Origin: Rhodopseudomonas palustris HaA2
GTDB taxonomy: Bacteria > Pseudomonadota > Alphaproteobacteria > Rhizobiales > Xanthobacteraceae
Assembly: GCF_000013365.1 (NCBI RefSeq)
Contig: NC_007778.1
Location: 558,001 to 622,000 of the forward strand
Reading direction: 5' to 3'
Length of the DNA: 64,000 nt
Shown here: positions 1-7,324 of the stretch, one piece after another
How positions within the stretch are numbered: the first letter of the stretch is position 1
How the letters are laid out: each line of letters starts with the position of its first letter
The notes under the pieces: model-generated
Databases searched by the model: none
The model's input: only the letters and a program-made list of their open reading frames with translations
Told to the model about the DNA's origin: nothing
Position numbers and translations under genes: made by a program

Positions 1-476
1 GCGGGCCTCCCGATCTCGAAGCTCCCCTGCAATCGGCTGACGACGGCTCGGCGCACGGCACCGGCATATCCGAGGTGCGCCGCGATCATGGTCGGGCGTC
101 CAAGCGCCTGCACATGGATGACTGTGCGGTCGATGCTTGATCGGATCGGTGCACGCGGGGCGCGCATCGCGGGATGCCGGACGCCGTGATCGACATCGAC
201 GCTTAGCGTCGCCTCAGGCGTCCTGCTGCATGGCCCGGGTGCGCCGTGTCCGCAGCGCGCGAATGACTGCGCGCAGGCGCGATGCGGACTGCCTGTTTCC
301 TTATCAATGTGTAGCCCGCGAAGCTCACCGCGGCCGACGATACGCAGGCACGGGGCGTTTGCATCCGCGCGTCGCTTGACACGGATTTGTCATTCGAGAA
401 CTCTTCGCAAGCGATCGAGCTAACTAACTCGAGCTGAGAAGTCACCGGCCGGCGGAGTTTTGATCAGGGGTCGCGC
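1..476. other. Left-edge region without a convincing gene
   Basis: No frame here has convincing protein character. On the minus strand a frame starting with ATG at 165-167 stays open to the left edge (about 55 codons, arginine-rich), so it could be the start of a gene cut by the window edge, but I recognise nothing in it. The segment probably holds the promoter of the gene starting at 477. Confidence 0.3.
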
Positions 477-1358
477 ATGGCTGCGGAATTTGGAGATCGT
501 CGGTTGGTAGTTGCGCCCGAAATGAGGCGTCCGTTGCGGGATGTGTCCGATCCCGGCGCGGGTTTCGCTGCGAAGCTCGATTCGTCGGATCAGTTTGGCG
601 GCGGTCGCGGATCGGGAGAGGAGCTCGCGCCCCAACGAGGCCGGATCGACACGCTCTCGCCGCAGGCAGACATCGTTTCGATTCCGTGGCGCGAAGGACA
701 TGCGATCGAAGGCTGCTTCGTCGCCTCCGGCGCACCGGCATCGGACGACGTTCCGGTCATTCTCTGCGTCGGCGAATCCCGGCTCAGCAAAGAGCAACTA
801 CTCGCGGCGTTTGCGCAGTCGGCGCACGAGTCCGGGATGAGCCTGCTCGGCATCGATCTTCCCGCTCCGATACGCAGTCTGGAAGCAGAGCCGCCTGCGA
901 CGCCCGAGACGGCGATCGTCGCAGCCATCGACTACCTGCACGAGAGAGCCGGCGTCGATGCCGAGCGGATCGCCGTCGTGGCGGACGGATCGCCGTCATC
1001 CATGGTGGCCAGAGGCGTTGCGCTCGATGGCCGGGTGGCGGCGGCGGTTTGCGATGCCGGAGTCTGGCAGTTGTGGGAGCACGACCAGATCTGCGGGCTT
1101 GAAGCTGCCGGCAGTATCGAGCCTCTCGCGGTCCGCGCGCTCCGGTGTCCGACGCTGATGCTGATCCGGTCCAACGACGGCATCGATCCGGAGCATGTCA
1201 GGCAATTGCTGGCGCGGTCGGGGACGCGCGATGTCGATCTACGGGAATTCGCACCGTCCGGGCCGGATCGGACCGAGCCGCTGGCGTCGGCCGCCGAGAT
1301 CGTCGTTCAGTGGTTGACCGAGCAATTGCAAGGCCGAGCGCCCGCCAGTCCGGTCTAG
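477..1358 (+). CDS. Alpha/beta-hydrolase-like protein, probably catalytically degenerate
   Basis: 293 residues. From about residue 65 the pattern is that of a serine-hydrolase fold: strands, a nucleophile-elbow-like segment VADGSPSSMVARGVAL near residues 168-183, then the family-like R-V-A-A-A-V step, and a late CPTLMLIRSNDGID segment where the acid loop normally lies. The expected late catalytic histidine is not visible; that region reads FAPSGPDRTEPL. The first 60 residues look unrelated to the fold, so the true start may be further in; ATG 477 was chosen because GGGGTC lies just upstream. The gene is convergent with the MarR gene and the stops overlap by 4 bases. The nearest families are FrsA or dienelactone-hydrolase-like proteins; the substrate is unknown. 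Confidence 0.7.
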   Translation: MAAEFGDRRLVVAPEMRRPLRDVSDPGAGFAAKLDSSDQFGGGRGSGEELAPQRGRIDTLSPQADIVSIPWREGHAIEGCFVASGAPASDDVPVILCVGESRLSKEQLLAAFAQSAHESGMSLLGIDLPAPIRSLEAEPPATPETAIVAAIDYLHERAGVDAERIAVVADGSPSSMVARGVALDGRVAAAVCDAGVWQLWEHDQICGLEAAGSIEPLAVRALRCPTLMLIRSNDGIDPEHVRQLLARSGTRDVDLREFAPSGPDRTEPLASAAEIVVQWLTEQLQGRAPASPV

Positions 1359-1861
1359 AAGCCGCCGGCGATCTTCAGGCACGCCTTTTCGAGACGCAAT
1401 TTCAGCGCCGTGAGCTGCTGGACCAGATCCTCCAGCGATTCATTCGACAAACCTTCGAAGATGAAGTCGTTCAGAGACTGCTCCTCGGCGGCGAAGCTCG
1501 CGATCGACTTGTAGGCCTTGTCGGAGAGAGACAGCTTCACCACCCTGGCGTCGGTCGGATCCGGCCTGCGGCGCACCAGCGCCTTCTTCTCCAGGAGCTT
1601 GGACTGGGTGGTAATGAACGACGAATCGACGTGCATCGCCTTGGCGACGTGCCGCACCGATACGCCCTCGCCCTCGTCGAGATCCATCACCGCCATCAGA
1701 ATCGCGAATTGCGGGCCGCTGATCCCGAGGTTCTTGGCGCGATAATGGCGGATCTCGTCCAGAAAGACGGCGACATTGGTGGTGATCGAGGCGAACCGAC
1801 GCGTCAGATCGCGCTCCGGTCCGGCCGCGCCGGCAATTGGATCTTTGATATGCTTCTTCAT
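1355..1861 (-). CDS. MarR-family transcriptional regulator
   Basis: 168 residues from ATG at 1861. A TTG 16 codons upstream (1909) is possible, but that extension would overlap the palindrome described at 1899-1916. The protein has the MarR winged-helix layout: an N-terminal dimerisation helix, ISGPQFAILMAVMDL, recognition region VSVRHVAKAMHVDSSFITTQ, then the wing KALVRRRPDPTDARVVKLSL with the characteristic D-x-R. The C-terminal helix completes the dimer. MarR proteins are ligand-responsive dimeric repressors that often bind palindromes overlapping their own promoter. The ligand is unknown. The only adjacent co-candidate target is the hydrolase-like gene, which is convergent rather than divergent, so self-control is the simplest expectation. 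Confidence 0.9.
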   Translation of the reverse strand: MKKHIKDPIAGAAGPERDLTRRFASITTNVAVFLDEIRHYRAKNLGISGPQFAILMAVMDLDEGEGVSVRHVAKAMHVDSSFITTQSKLLEKKALVRRRPDPTDARVVKLSLSDKAYKSIASFAAEEQSLNDFIFEGLSNESLEDLVQQLTALKLRLEKACLKIAGGF

Positions 1862-1898
1862 CGCTGGGATGCGGCCCGGAAAAGCTGAATTTTTATAA

Positions 1899-1916
1899 TA
1901 GTTTCTCAATAAACTA
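1899..1916. promoter_or_regulatory. Palindrome upstream of the MarR gene, candidate operator
   Basis: TAGTTTCTCAATAAACTA has 6-base inverted arms (TAGTTT / AAACTA) around a 6-base centre. It lies in a locally AT-rich stretch about 40 bases before the chosen MarR ATG. Size and position fit a MarR-family self-operator. No binding evidence exists. Confidence 0.45.
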
Positions 1917-2322
1917 AGTCAGCTACAGACACAAGCTGAAATGCTTCCGGAACAGGCGCGTGCTGCGAAACCAGGCGCGCGATGCCCTCCTGTCGGACAC
2001 CAGTCCGGGGGCGGACCGCGCGAGGCCCTGTCCGAGTGCAGGTTCGCGGAATATCGACGGACGTGTAGTTCGCCGCGGTCGGCCGGCGCGCGGTCCCGAT
2101 GTTGCGCAAAAGTCACTTGGACCGCGAATAAGTATCTGATCAAATCAACGAAGTTGCTAATCTTCTAAATTCAACGAAGATGACGGCCAGACGGGTGGGC
2201 AACAGAGTCGTCCCGTTGACGAGGGCGCCGCGCCCACCAAGCGCGTGCACATCGCAGTAACAGGGCCGCCTCTGGCGACGCAATCCGGGGCCGGCTCATT
2301 TCAACCAACCCTGGAGGGCTGA
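1917..2322. other. Leader region upstream of the porin
   Basis: 406 bases between the MarR palindrome and the porin, with no convincing gene. It contains an AT-richer patch at about 2110-2180 with a weak TTGGAC (2117-2122), 17-base spacer and TCAAAT pair, and two direct copies of TCAACGAAG flanking that patch. The porin promoter is probably here, with a long untranslated leader. Confidence 0.35.
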
Positions 2323-3774
2323 ATGAGAGTGATCAAACGACTGGCGCTGGGCACGGCGGCGGCATTGTTGACTGCCGGCGTCGCGCAGGCGGCCGATCTT
2401 CCGATGAAGGCCAAGGCCGTCGAGTACGTCAAGGTCTGCTCGATCTACGGCGCCGGCTTCTACTACATCCCCGGCACCGACACCTGCATCAAGCTCGGCG
2501 GCTATCTGCGCGCCGACGCCACGTTCGGTGGCTCGGGTGCTTATGACTCCCCGGCCTGGAGCGGCACCTCCGGCGCCAAGAGCCGCAACGCCAACAGCTA
2601 TGTGTTCCGTTCGCGTCAGGACATCAACATCGACACCCGCACCGCGACCGAATACGGCGTGGTCCGCACCTATTTCGACGCGACCTTCAACTGGACCACG
2701 GGCTCCGATTCCACGGCCGGCGGCACGCTCGGCGTGTATTTCGCCTTCATCCAGTTCGCCGGCTTCACCTTCGGCAAGGCGGTGTCGCAGTTCGATACGC
2801 CATGGTCGGGCTACCCGGGCAACAACACCTCGTTCCTGATCGGCGGCTATGACGACGTCACCGGCATCAACCAGGTCGCCTACACCGCCGAATTCGGCAA
2901 CGGCGTCTCGGCCTCGATCTCGCTCGAAGATGCGTCGTCCTACAATCAATCGGCGCTGTACAACACATCGACCATGACGGCGGCCAATTTCGCCACCGGC
3001 GTCTACGGCACCAACTCCTACGCCGGCTCGCAGATCCCCGACATCGTCGGCAAGATCCGCGTCGACCAGGCCTGGGGCCTGTTCCAGGTGTCGGCCGCGG
3101 CTCACCAGGTTCGCGCCAGCTACTACAACACCGCCCTCGAGACCTCGGGTCATCCGAGCGATACCTGGGGCTACGCGGTGCAGGGCGCAATTTCGCTGAA
3201 GAACCTGCCGACCGGTCCCGGCGACAGCATCAACTTCACCGCGACCTACTCGAACGGCGCCACCCGCTACGTGATCGGCGGTTCGTCTCCGAACTCGTTC
3301 GCGATGTACGGCAGCTCCAGCTCGGCCTACCAGAGCCTCGCGATCGCGGGCGTGGCTGATGGTGTGTTCTCCGGCACCGACGTCAGCAACGGCAGCGGCA
3401 TCTCCAAGACCACCGCATGGGGCGTCCGTGGCGCGTTCAACCACAACTGGAATCCCTACTGGTCGACCTCGCTGTTCGGTTCGTACACCTCGATCGACTA
3501 CAACGGCACCGCGACGGCCCAGATCTGCGCCACGGCTGTCGGCTTCACCTGCAACCCGGACTTCAAGATCGCTCAGATCGGCACCGTCACCCGTTGGACC
3601 CCGGTCAAGAACCTGACGTTCTCGGGCGAAGTGATGTACACCTATCTCGACCAGAGCTACTCCGGCAACGTCGCCCTTCCGGCGGTGTCGTCGGTGTCCA
3701 AGCCGGCCGCGACCTACGAGCTCAAGGACCAGGGCGCCTGGAGCGGCAACCTCCGGGTTCAGCGCACCTTCTGA
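2323..3774 (+). CDS. Rhizobiales-type outer-membrane porin
   Basis: 483 residues. A clear Sec signal peptide (basic MRVIKR, hydrophobic core, AQA/AD cleavage near residue 23) precedes a mature protein rich in Gly, Asn, Thr, Ser and Tyr with alternating strands, ending in the C-terminal Phe typical of outer-membrane beta-barrels (LRVQRTF). The start of the mature part (PMKAKAVEYVKVC, then IPGTDTCIKLGGYLRAD) is diagnostic of the alphaproteobacterial porin family Pfam Porin_2 (Omp2b-like). It would form trimeric general diffusion channels. CTGGAGG lies upstream of the ATG and a strong terminator follows the stop, so it is probably monocistronic and highly expressed. Confidence 0.96.
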   Translation: MRVIKRLALGTAAALLTAGVAQAADLPMKAKAVEYVKVCSIYGAGFYYIPGTDTCIKLGGYLRADATFGGSGAYDSPAWSGTSGAKSRNANSYVFRSRQDINIDTRTATEYGVVRTYFDATFNWTTGSDSTAGGTLGVYFAFIQFAGFTFGKAVSQFDTPWSGYPGNNTSFLIGGYDDVTGINQVAYTAEFGNGVSASISLEDASSYNQSALYNTSTMTAANFATGVYGTNSYAGSQIPDIVGKIRVDQAWGLFQVSAAAHQVRASYYNTALETSGHPSDTWGYAVQGAISLKNLPTGPGDSINFTATYSNGATRYVIGGSSPNSFAMYGSSSSAYQSLAIAGVADGVFSGTDVSNGSGISKTTAWGVRGAFNHNWNPYWSTSLFGSYTSIDYNGTATAQICATAVGFTCNPDFKIAQIGTVTRWTPVKNLTFSGEVMYTYLDQSYSGNVALPAVSSVSKPAATYELKDQGAWSGNLRVQRTF

Positions 3775-3802
3775 TCAAGGTCGCGCCTCAACGCGTGCAT
3801 CC

Positions 3803-3832
3803 GAAACCCCGGCGGGCGACCGCCGGGGTTTC
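3803..3832 (+). terminator. Terminator of the porin gene
   Basis: A 13-base perfect stem (GAAACCCCGGCGG / CCGCCGGGGTTTC) with a 4-base GCGA loop lies 28 bases after the porin stop. The downstream T run is short, as is usual for strong stems in GC-rich genomes. Confidence 0.85.
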
Positions 3833-3895
3833 TCGTTCGCCTCGACGCACGCGGGCGGCAGCGTCCGAAGGCCAATTAGCTGAGCAACTTAACTG

Positions 3896-3923
3896 TTGCA
3901 AAAATCAAATATCATGACATAGT
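3896..3923 (+). promoter_or_regulatory. Candidate sigma-70-type promoter of an intergenic small RNA
   Basis: TTGCAA (3896-3901) and CATAGT (3918-3923) are separated by 16 bases in a locally AT-rich stretch that stands out from its surroundings. It lies downstream of the porin terminator and upstream of a second terminator. Confidence 0.45.
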
Positions 3924-3929
3924 ACGGCC

Positions 3930-4030
3930 TGTCGCAACCGCGACCGCGCTCGAAAGAGTTCGAACCCGACTTTTTCGTTCACGTACGACCTCCAAGAAAC
4001 CTCCGGCAATGCCCTGCCGGAGGTTTTCGA
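3930..4030 (+). ncRNA. Candidate trans-acting small RNA, about 100 nt
   Basis: Between a promoter-like element and an intrinsic terminator lies a non-coding stretch isolated from the porin by its own terminator. The predicted RNA holds two unpaired-looking CCTCC-type motifs (GACCTCCAAG and AACCTCCGGC). These are complementary to Shine-Dalgarno sequences, a hallmark of several alphaproteobacterial small-RNA families that mask ribosome binding sites. The 3' end is the hairpin at 3997-4026. The 5' end is inferred from promoter spacing. I do not recognise a named family. Confidence 0.45.
3997..4030 (+). terminator. Intrinsic terminator of the candidate small RNA
   Basis: A 12-base stem AAACCTCCGGCA / TGCCGGAGGTTT (3997-4008, 4015-4026) has a 6-base ATGCCC loop and is followed by TTCGAG. 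No gene lies between this and the porin terminator, so it most likely ends an independent short transcript. Confidence 0.7.
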
Positions 4031-4033
4031 GTC

Positions 4034-4049
4034 TGTGGTCCCGACCACA
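4034..4049. promoter_or_regulatory. Palindrome TGTGGTC-CC-GACCACA, candidate operator
   Basis: A 7-base perfect inverted repeat with a 2-base centre lies just after the small-RNA terminator and about 310 bases upstream of the CoA-transferase start. The TGGTC/GACCA half-sites resemble GntR/FadR-type operators, but the spacing is one base longer than the E. coli FadR site. The rest of the region up to 4361 has no gene-like frame. Confidence 0.3.
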
Positions 4050-4361
4050 CCCTTTTGCTTGTGGGCACGAAATCGTTGTCGGCGCGGGCCAGCATTGCAA
4101 GCGCGGCATATCTATCGCGCCAGCTCCCGCCCGATTGCTCGATCCGACCTGCGTCGTCGCGGCCGCATGTAGAATCAATGCGCTAGCACCCAGGCGAATC
4201 CAGCGCCGGATCGGTGCGCCGGACCGCACCCGGAAATATCGCAGCGCAGCATTCAACGGCACTCCGCCGTTGGTTGCATGGCTCTTTTCGGCGAACCGAT
4301 TAGACGAATCGGATCAATCACTTCCGCGGGCCCGGCTGGCCCCCGATCAGAAAGAGCCGTG

Positions 4362-5924
4362 ATGGTCGTTTCCGCCTCTCGCGTCCAAGCGCCCCACCTT
4401 CGTTCGAAGATCATGACGGCGGCCGACGCCGCAGCCCAAATTCCCTCGGGCGCCAATGTCGGCATGAGCGGCTTCACCGGGGCGGGCTATCCGAAGCTGC
4501 TGCCGCTGGCGCTGGCCGAGCGCATCAACGCGCATCACGCCCGCGGGCAGAAGTTCAAGGTCTCGGTGTGGACCGGCGCCTCGACCGCGCCCGAGCTCGA
4601 CGGCGCGCTCGCCAAGGTCGACGGCATCGAGATGCGGCTGCCCTATCAGTCCGATCCGACCTGCCGCAAGCGCATCAATGCCGGGCGGATGGAGTACATC
4701 GACATCCACCTGTCGCACGTCGCCCAGCACGTCTGGTTCGGCTTTCTCGGCAAGCTCGATGTCGCCATCGTCGAGGTCGCCGGCATCCGCGAGGACGGCA
4801 GCCTGATCCCGTCGTCGTCGATCGGCAACAACAAGAGCTGGCTCGACCTCGCCGACAAGGTGATTCTCGAAGTCAACGCCTGGCAGGACCTCCGGCTCGA
4901 AGGCATGCATGACGTGTATTACGGCACGCAATTGCCGCCGCACCGCAAGCCGATCCCGATCCTGGCCACGGGAGACCGCATCGGCGAGCCGTATCTGCGC
5001 TGCGATCCGTCGAAGATCGTCGCCATCGTCGAAACCAATCTGCCCGACCGCAATTCGGGGTTCTCCGCGCCCGACGAGAGTTCGCAGGCGATCGCCGAAC
5101 ACATTCTCGACTTCCTCGGCCACGAAGTGAAGAAAGGCCGGCTGCCGCCGAACCTGCTGCCGCTGCAATCCGGCGTCGGCAACGTCGCCAATGCGGTGAT
5201 GGCCGGGCTCGAGAGCGGCCCGTTCGAGAACATGACGGCCTACACCGAGGTGCTGCAGGACGGCATGCTGAGCCTGCTGCGCAAGGGCAAGCTGACGCTG
5301 GCCTCGGCCACCGCGCTGTCGCTGTCGCCGGACGGCTACGACGAATTCCTGCGCAACCTCGATTTCTATCGCGAGCGCATCGTGCTGCGGCCGCAGGAAA
5401 TCTCCAATCATCCGGAAGTGATCCGCAGGCTGGGCGTGATCGCGATGAACGGGCTGATCGAGGCCGACATCTACGGCAACGTCAATTCGACCCACATCAT
5501 GGGCACCAGCATCATGAACGGCATCGGCGGCTCGGGCGATTTCGCCCGCAACAGCTACCTGTCGTTCTTCATGACGCCGTCGGCGGCGAAGGGCGGCAAG
5601 ATCTCCTGCATCGTGCCGATGGCCTCGCATGTCGATCACACCGAACACGACGTCCAGATCATCGTCACCGAGCAGGGGCTGGCCGATCTGCGCGGACTGT
5701 CGCCGAAGGCCAGGGCGAAAGTCATCATCGAGAATTGCGCGCATCCGACCTTCAAGCCGGCGTTGAAGGAATACTACAAGCGCGCGCTGGAATATTCGCC
5801 CGGCCTGCATACCCCGCACATCCTCGACGAGGCGCTGACCTTCCTGCCGAACTGGATGGCCAACAAGGCGGCGCGCGAAGCCTGGCGCGAGGACGCGGTG
5901 GTGCAGGCGGATGTGTGGCGGTGA
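4362..5924 (+). CDS. Acetyl-CoA hydrolase/transferase family protein (CoA-transferase)
   Basis: 520 residues from ATG 4362; an upstream in-frame ATG at 4278 would add 28 unlikely residues. This is a class I CoA-transferase of the acetyl-CoA hydrolase / succinyl-CoA:acetate or propionyl-CoA:succinate type. It has the N-terminal SGFTGAGYPKLLPLALAER segment, the central QSGVGNVANAVMAGL, and MTAYTEVLQDGML, where the glutamate of YTEVLQD corresponds to the catalytic Glu of AarC-like enzymes. It also has the C-terminal GIGGSGDFARN and VTEQGLADLRGLSP motifs. It would move CoA between acetate or propionate and succinate, in the cytoplasm. No partner gene is adjacent. Exact acyl preference cannot be read from the sequence. 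Confidence 0.9.
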   Translation: MVVSASRVQAPHLRSKIMTAADAAAQIPSGANVGMSGFTGAGYPKLLPLALAERINAHHARGQKFKVSVWTGASTAPELDGALAKVDGIEMRLPYQSDPTCRKRINAGRMEYIDIHLSHVAQHVWFGFLGKLDVAIVEVAGIREDGSLIPSSSIGNNKSWLDLADKVILEVNAWQDLRLEGMHDVYYGTQLPPHRKPIPILATGDRIGEPYLRCDPSKIVAIVETNLPDRNSGFSAPDESSQAIAEHILDFLGHEVKKGRLPPNLLPLQSGVGNVANAVMAGLESGPFENMTAYTEVLQDGMLSLLRKGKLTLASATALSLSPDGYDEFLRNLDFYRERIVLRPQEISNHPEVIRRLGVIAMNGLIEADIYGNVNSTHIMGTSIMNGIGGSGDFARNSYLSFFMTPSAAKGGKISCIVPMASHVDHTEHDVQIIVTEQGLADLRGLSPKARAKVIIENCAHPTFKPALKEYYKRALEYSPGLHTPHILDEALTFLPNWMANKAAREAWREDAVVQADVWR

Positions 5925-5969
5925 GGCACGCCTCGATTTCGCTGGAGCGGCCGTAGCCGCGCGCGCCCC

Positions 5970-6077
5970 GTCATCCTGAGGTGCGAGCGCAGCGAGCCTC
6001 GAAGGATGTGCGACGAGGGTCGTGCTTGCGGTCCATCCTTCGAGGCCGTCGCTATCGCGACGGCGCCTCAGGATGAC
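5970..6077. repeat. Palindromic intergenic repeat, family A
   Basis: The outer arms are GTCATCCTGAGG and CCTCAGGATGAC. The inner arms, CCTCGAAGGATG and CATCCTTCGAGG, are also complementary, giving nested hairpins. The same outer and inner arms recur at 63642-63759 in this window. It occupies most of the gap between two convergent genes and could fold on either transcript. Confidence 0.85.
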
Positions 6078-6103
6078 GCTTACTCCGTATCGAAGTTGAC
6101 GAG

Positions 6104-7159
6104 CTACTCCGCCGCCTGCAGCCGAACCGCCTTCTTGCGCGGCGCGATCCAGAAGGCGTCGGGGCGTTCGAACAGGAATCGGGCGCCGGTCTTCATCGCC
6201 AGCCACCAGATCAGCAACGCGCCGACCACGCCGGCGATGTTGACCAGGATGGCGATCACGCCGAGGTCCAGAAAGCCCGCAAATTTCAGCAGCAGCGACC
6301 GGCTGATCGCCATCGGCAGGAAGAAGGCGAGATAGATCACGATCGAATGCTCGCCGCAGAACCGCAAGGACTCGAGCCAGCGCTTCTCCGCCAGCAGCGT
6401 GCCGGTGGCGATGATCGCGCCGGCGCCGGCGAGGCCGAGCACGAGCGAGAGCAGCGGCGCCTCGCTGAATCCGGCATGGACCAGCGCGGCATTGATGGCG
6501 GCCCACGCCGCCAGCCCGAGCAGCGCCAGCGCCGGCCGGGCGCGCGCCGCGTCGGAGAACGCGAAGACGTAGCGGGCGAACAGATAGCCGGCAAAAAAGT
6601 AGAAGAACCGCGCGCAGAATTCGTCGGGCACCATCCAGCCGGTCTGCAGATGCAGCCACTCCAGCAGCGCCGAGATGCCGAGGATCAGCAGCGGCGGCAC
6701 GCGCCGCGTCAGCTTGGTGACGACGAAGAAGATCGGCAGCAGATAGATGAACCACAGCGTGCCGAACGGATCGATGAACGACAGCGCGTACAGCTTGGCG
6801 ACGCCGGCCCAGCCCATCTCGGCCGCGAAGGAGGGCGCCTTGAAGGCAAACTGGATCGTCACCCACAGGATGTAGAAGTAAGCGAAGTGCACCACCTTGC
6901 GGTCGAGATAAGTCCGCCAGTCGCGGTCGATCACCACCGCCAGGAACAGGCCGGACAGCAGGAAGAAATCCGGCATCCGGAACGGCTTGGCGAACTCGAC
7001 CACGTAGTGCATGAAACTGGTCTGGCCGGCCGCGGCCTCGACGCCGAGCACCGAATGCATCATCACCACCATGATGATGCAGATGCCCTTGGCGTAGTCC
7101 ACCCAGTCGACGCGGTCGCCGTGCATGCGGGCCGGGACATCTGTGCCGTTTGCGGTCAT
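6104..7159 (-). CDS. Acyltransferase 3 family membrane protein
   Basis: 351 residues from ATG 7159, chosen because CAGGAA lies 6 bases upstream; an earlier frame start at 7201 lacks this. It has about ten hydrophobic helices and the family's N-terminal signature, RVDWVDYAKGICIIMVVMMH, with the catalytic-type histidine ending helix 1. This is followed by FRMPDFFLLSGLFLA with the conserved Arg and Ser-Gly. Members of this family (Pfam Acyl_transf_3) transfer acetyl, succinyl or other acyl groups to sugars or peptides of envelope polymers at the inner membrane. The acceptor is unknown; the nearest named relatives are OafA/OpgC-like. It is divergent from hrpB and convergent with the CoA-transferase across a repeat. 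Confidence 0.88.
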   Translation of the reverse strand: MTANGTDVPARMHGDRVDWVDYAKGICIIMVVMMHSVLGVEAAAGQTSFMHYVVEFAKPFRMPDFFLLSGLFLAVVIDRDWRTYLDRKVVHFAYFYILWVTIQFAFKAPSFAAEMGWAGVAKLYALSFIDPFGTLWFIYLLPIFFVVTKLTRRVPPLLILGISALLEWLHLQTGWMVPDEFCARFFYFFAGYLFARYVFAFSDAARARPALALLGLAAWAAINAALVHAGFSEAPLLSLVLGLAGAGAIIATGTLLAEKRWLESLRFCGEHSIVIYLAFFLPMAISRSLLLKFAGFLDLGVIAILVNIAGVVGALLIWWLAMKTGARFLFERPDAFWIAPRKKAVRLQAAE

Positions 7160-7324
7160 CGCTGTTCCTGTCTGATGCGGCTTGCGTGTATCATCGGGCA
7201 CATCGGTTGCATTAGTGTTTCGACGATCAAGGAATATGCCGCTCTCGGCGCAATCCGGCGGGTGCGTCGCTTTGCTGCGGCGGTACGAGTCTGTTAACCA
7301 TCGCCGCCCGTTTCACCCGTCGAG

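Noticed and set aside
1-167. Minus-strand frame with an ATG at 167, open to the left edge
   Set aside because: Only about 55 arginine-rich codons, no recognisable motif and no clear ribosome binding site. It cannot be told from noise without sequence beyond the edge.
4347-6866. Very long antisense open frame (over 800 codons) across the CoA-transferase and acyltransferase genes
   Set aside because: Arginine-rich composition without domain motifs; an artefact of GC-rich third positions opposite a real gene. Similar long antisense frames over phaA (12368-13750), secA (35110-38145) and the kinase/cob region were rejected for the same reason.
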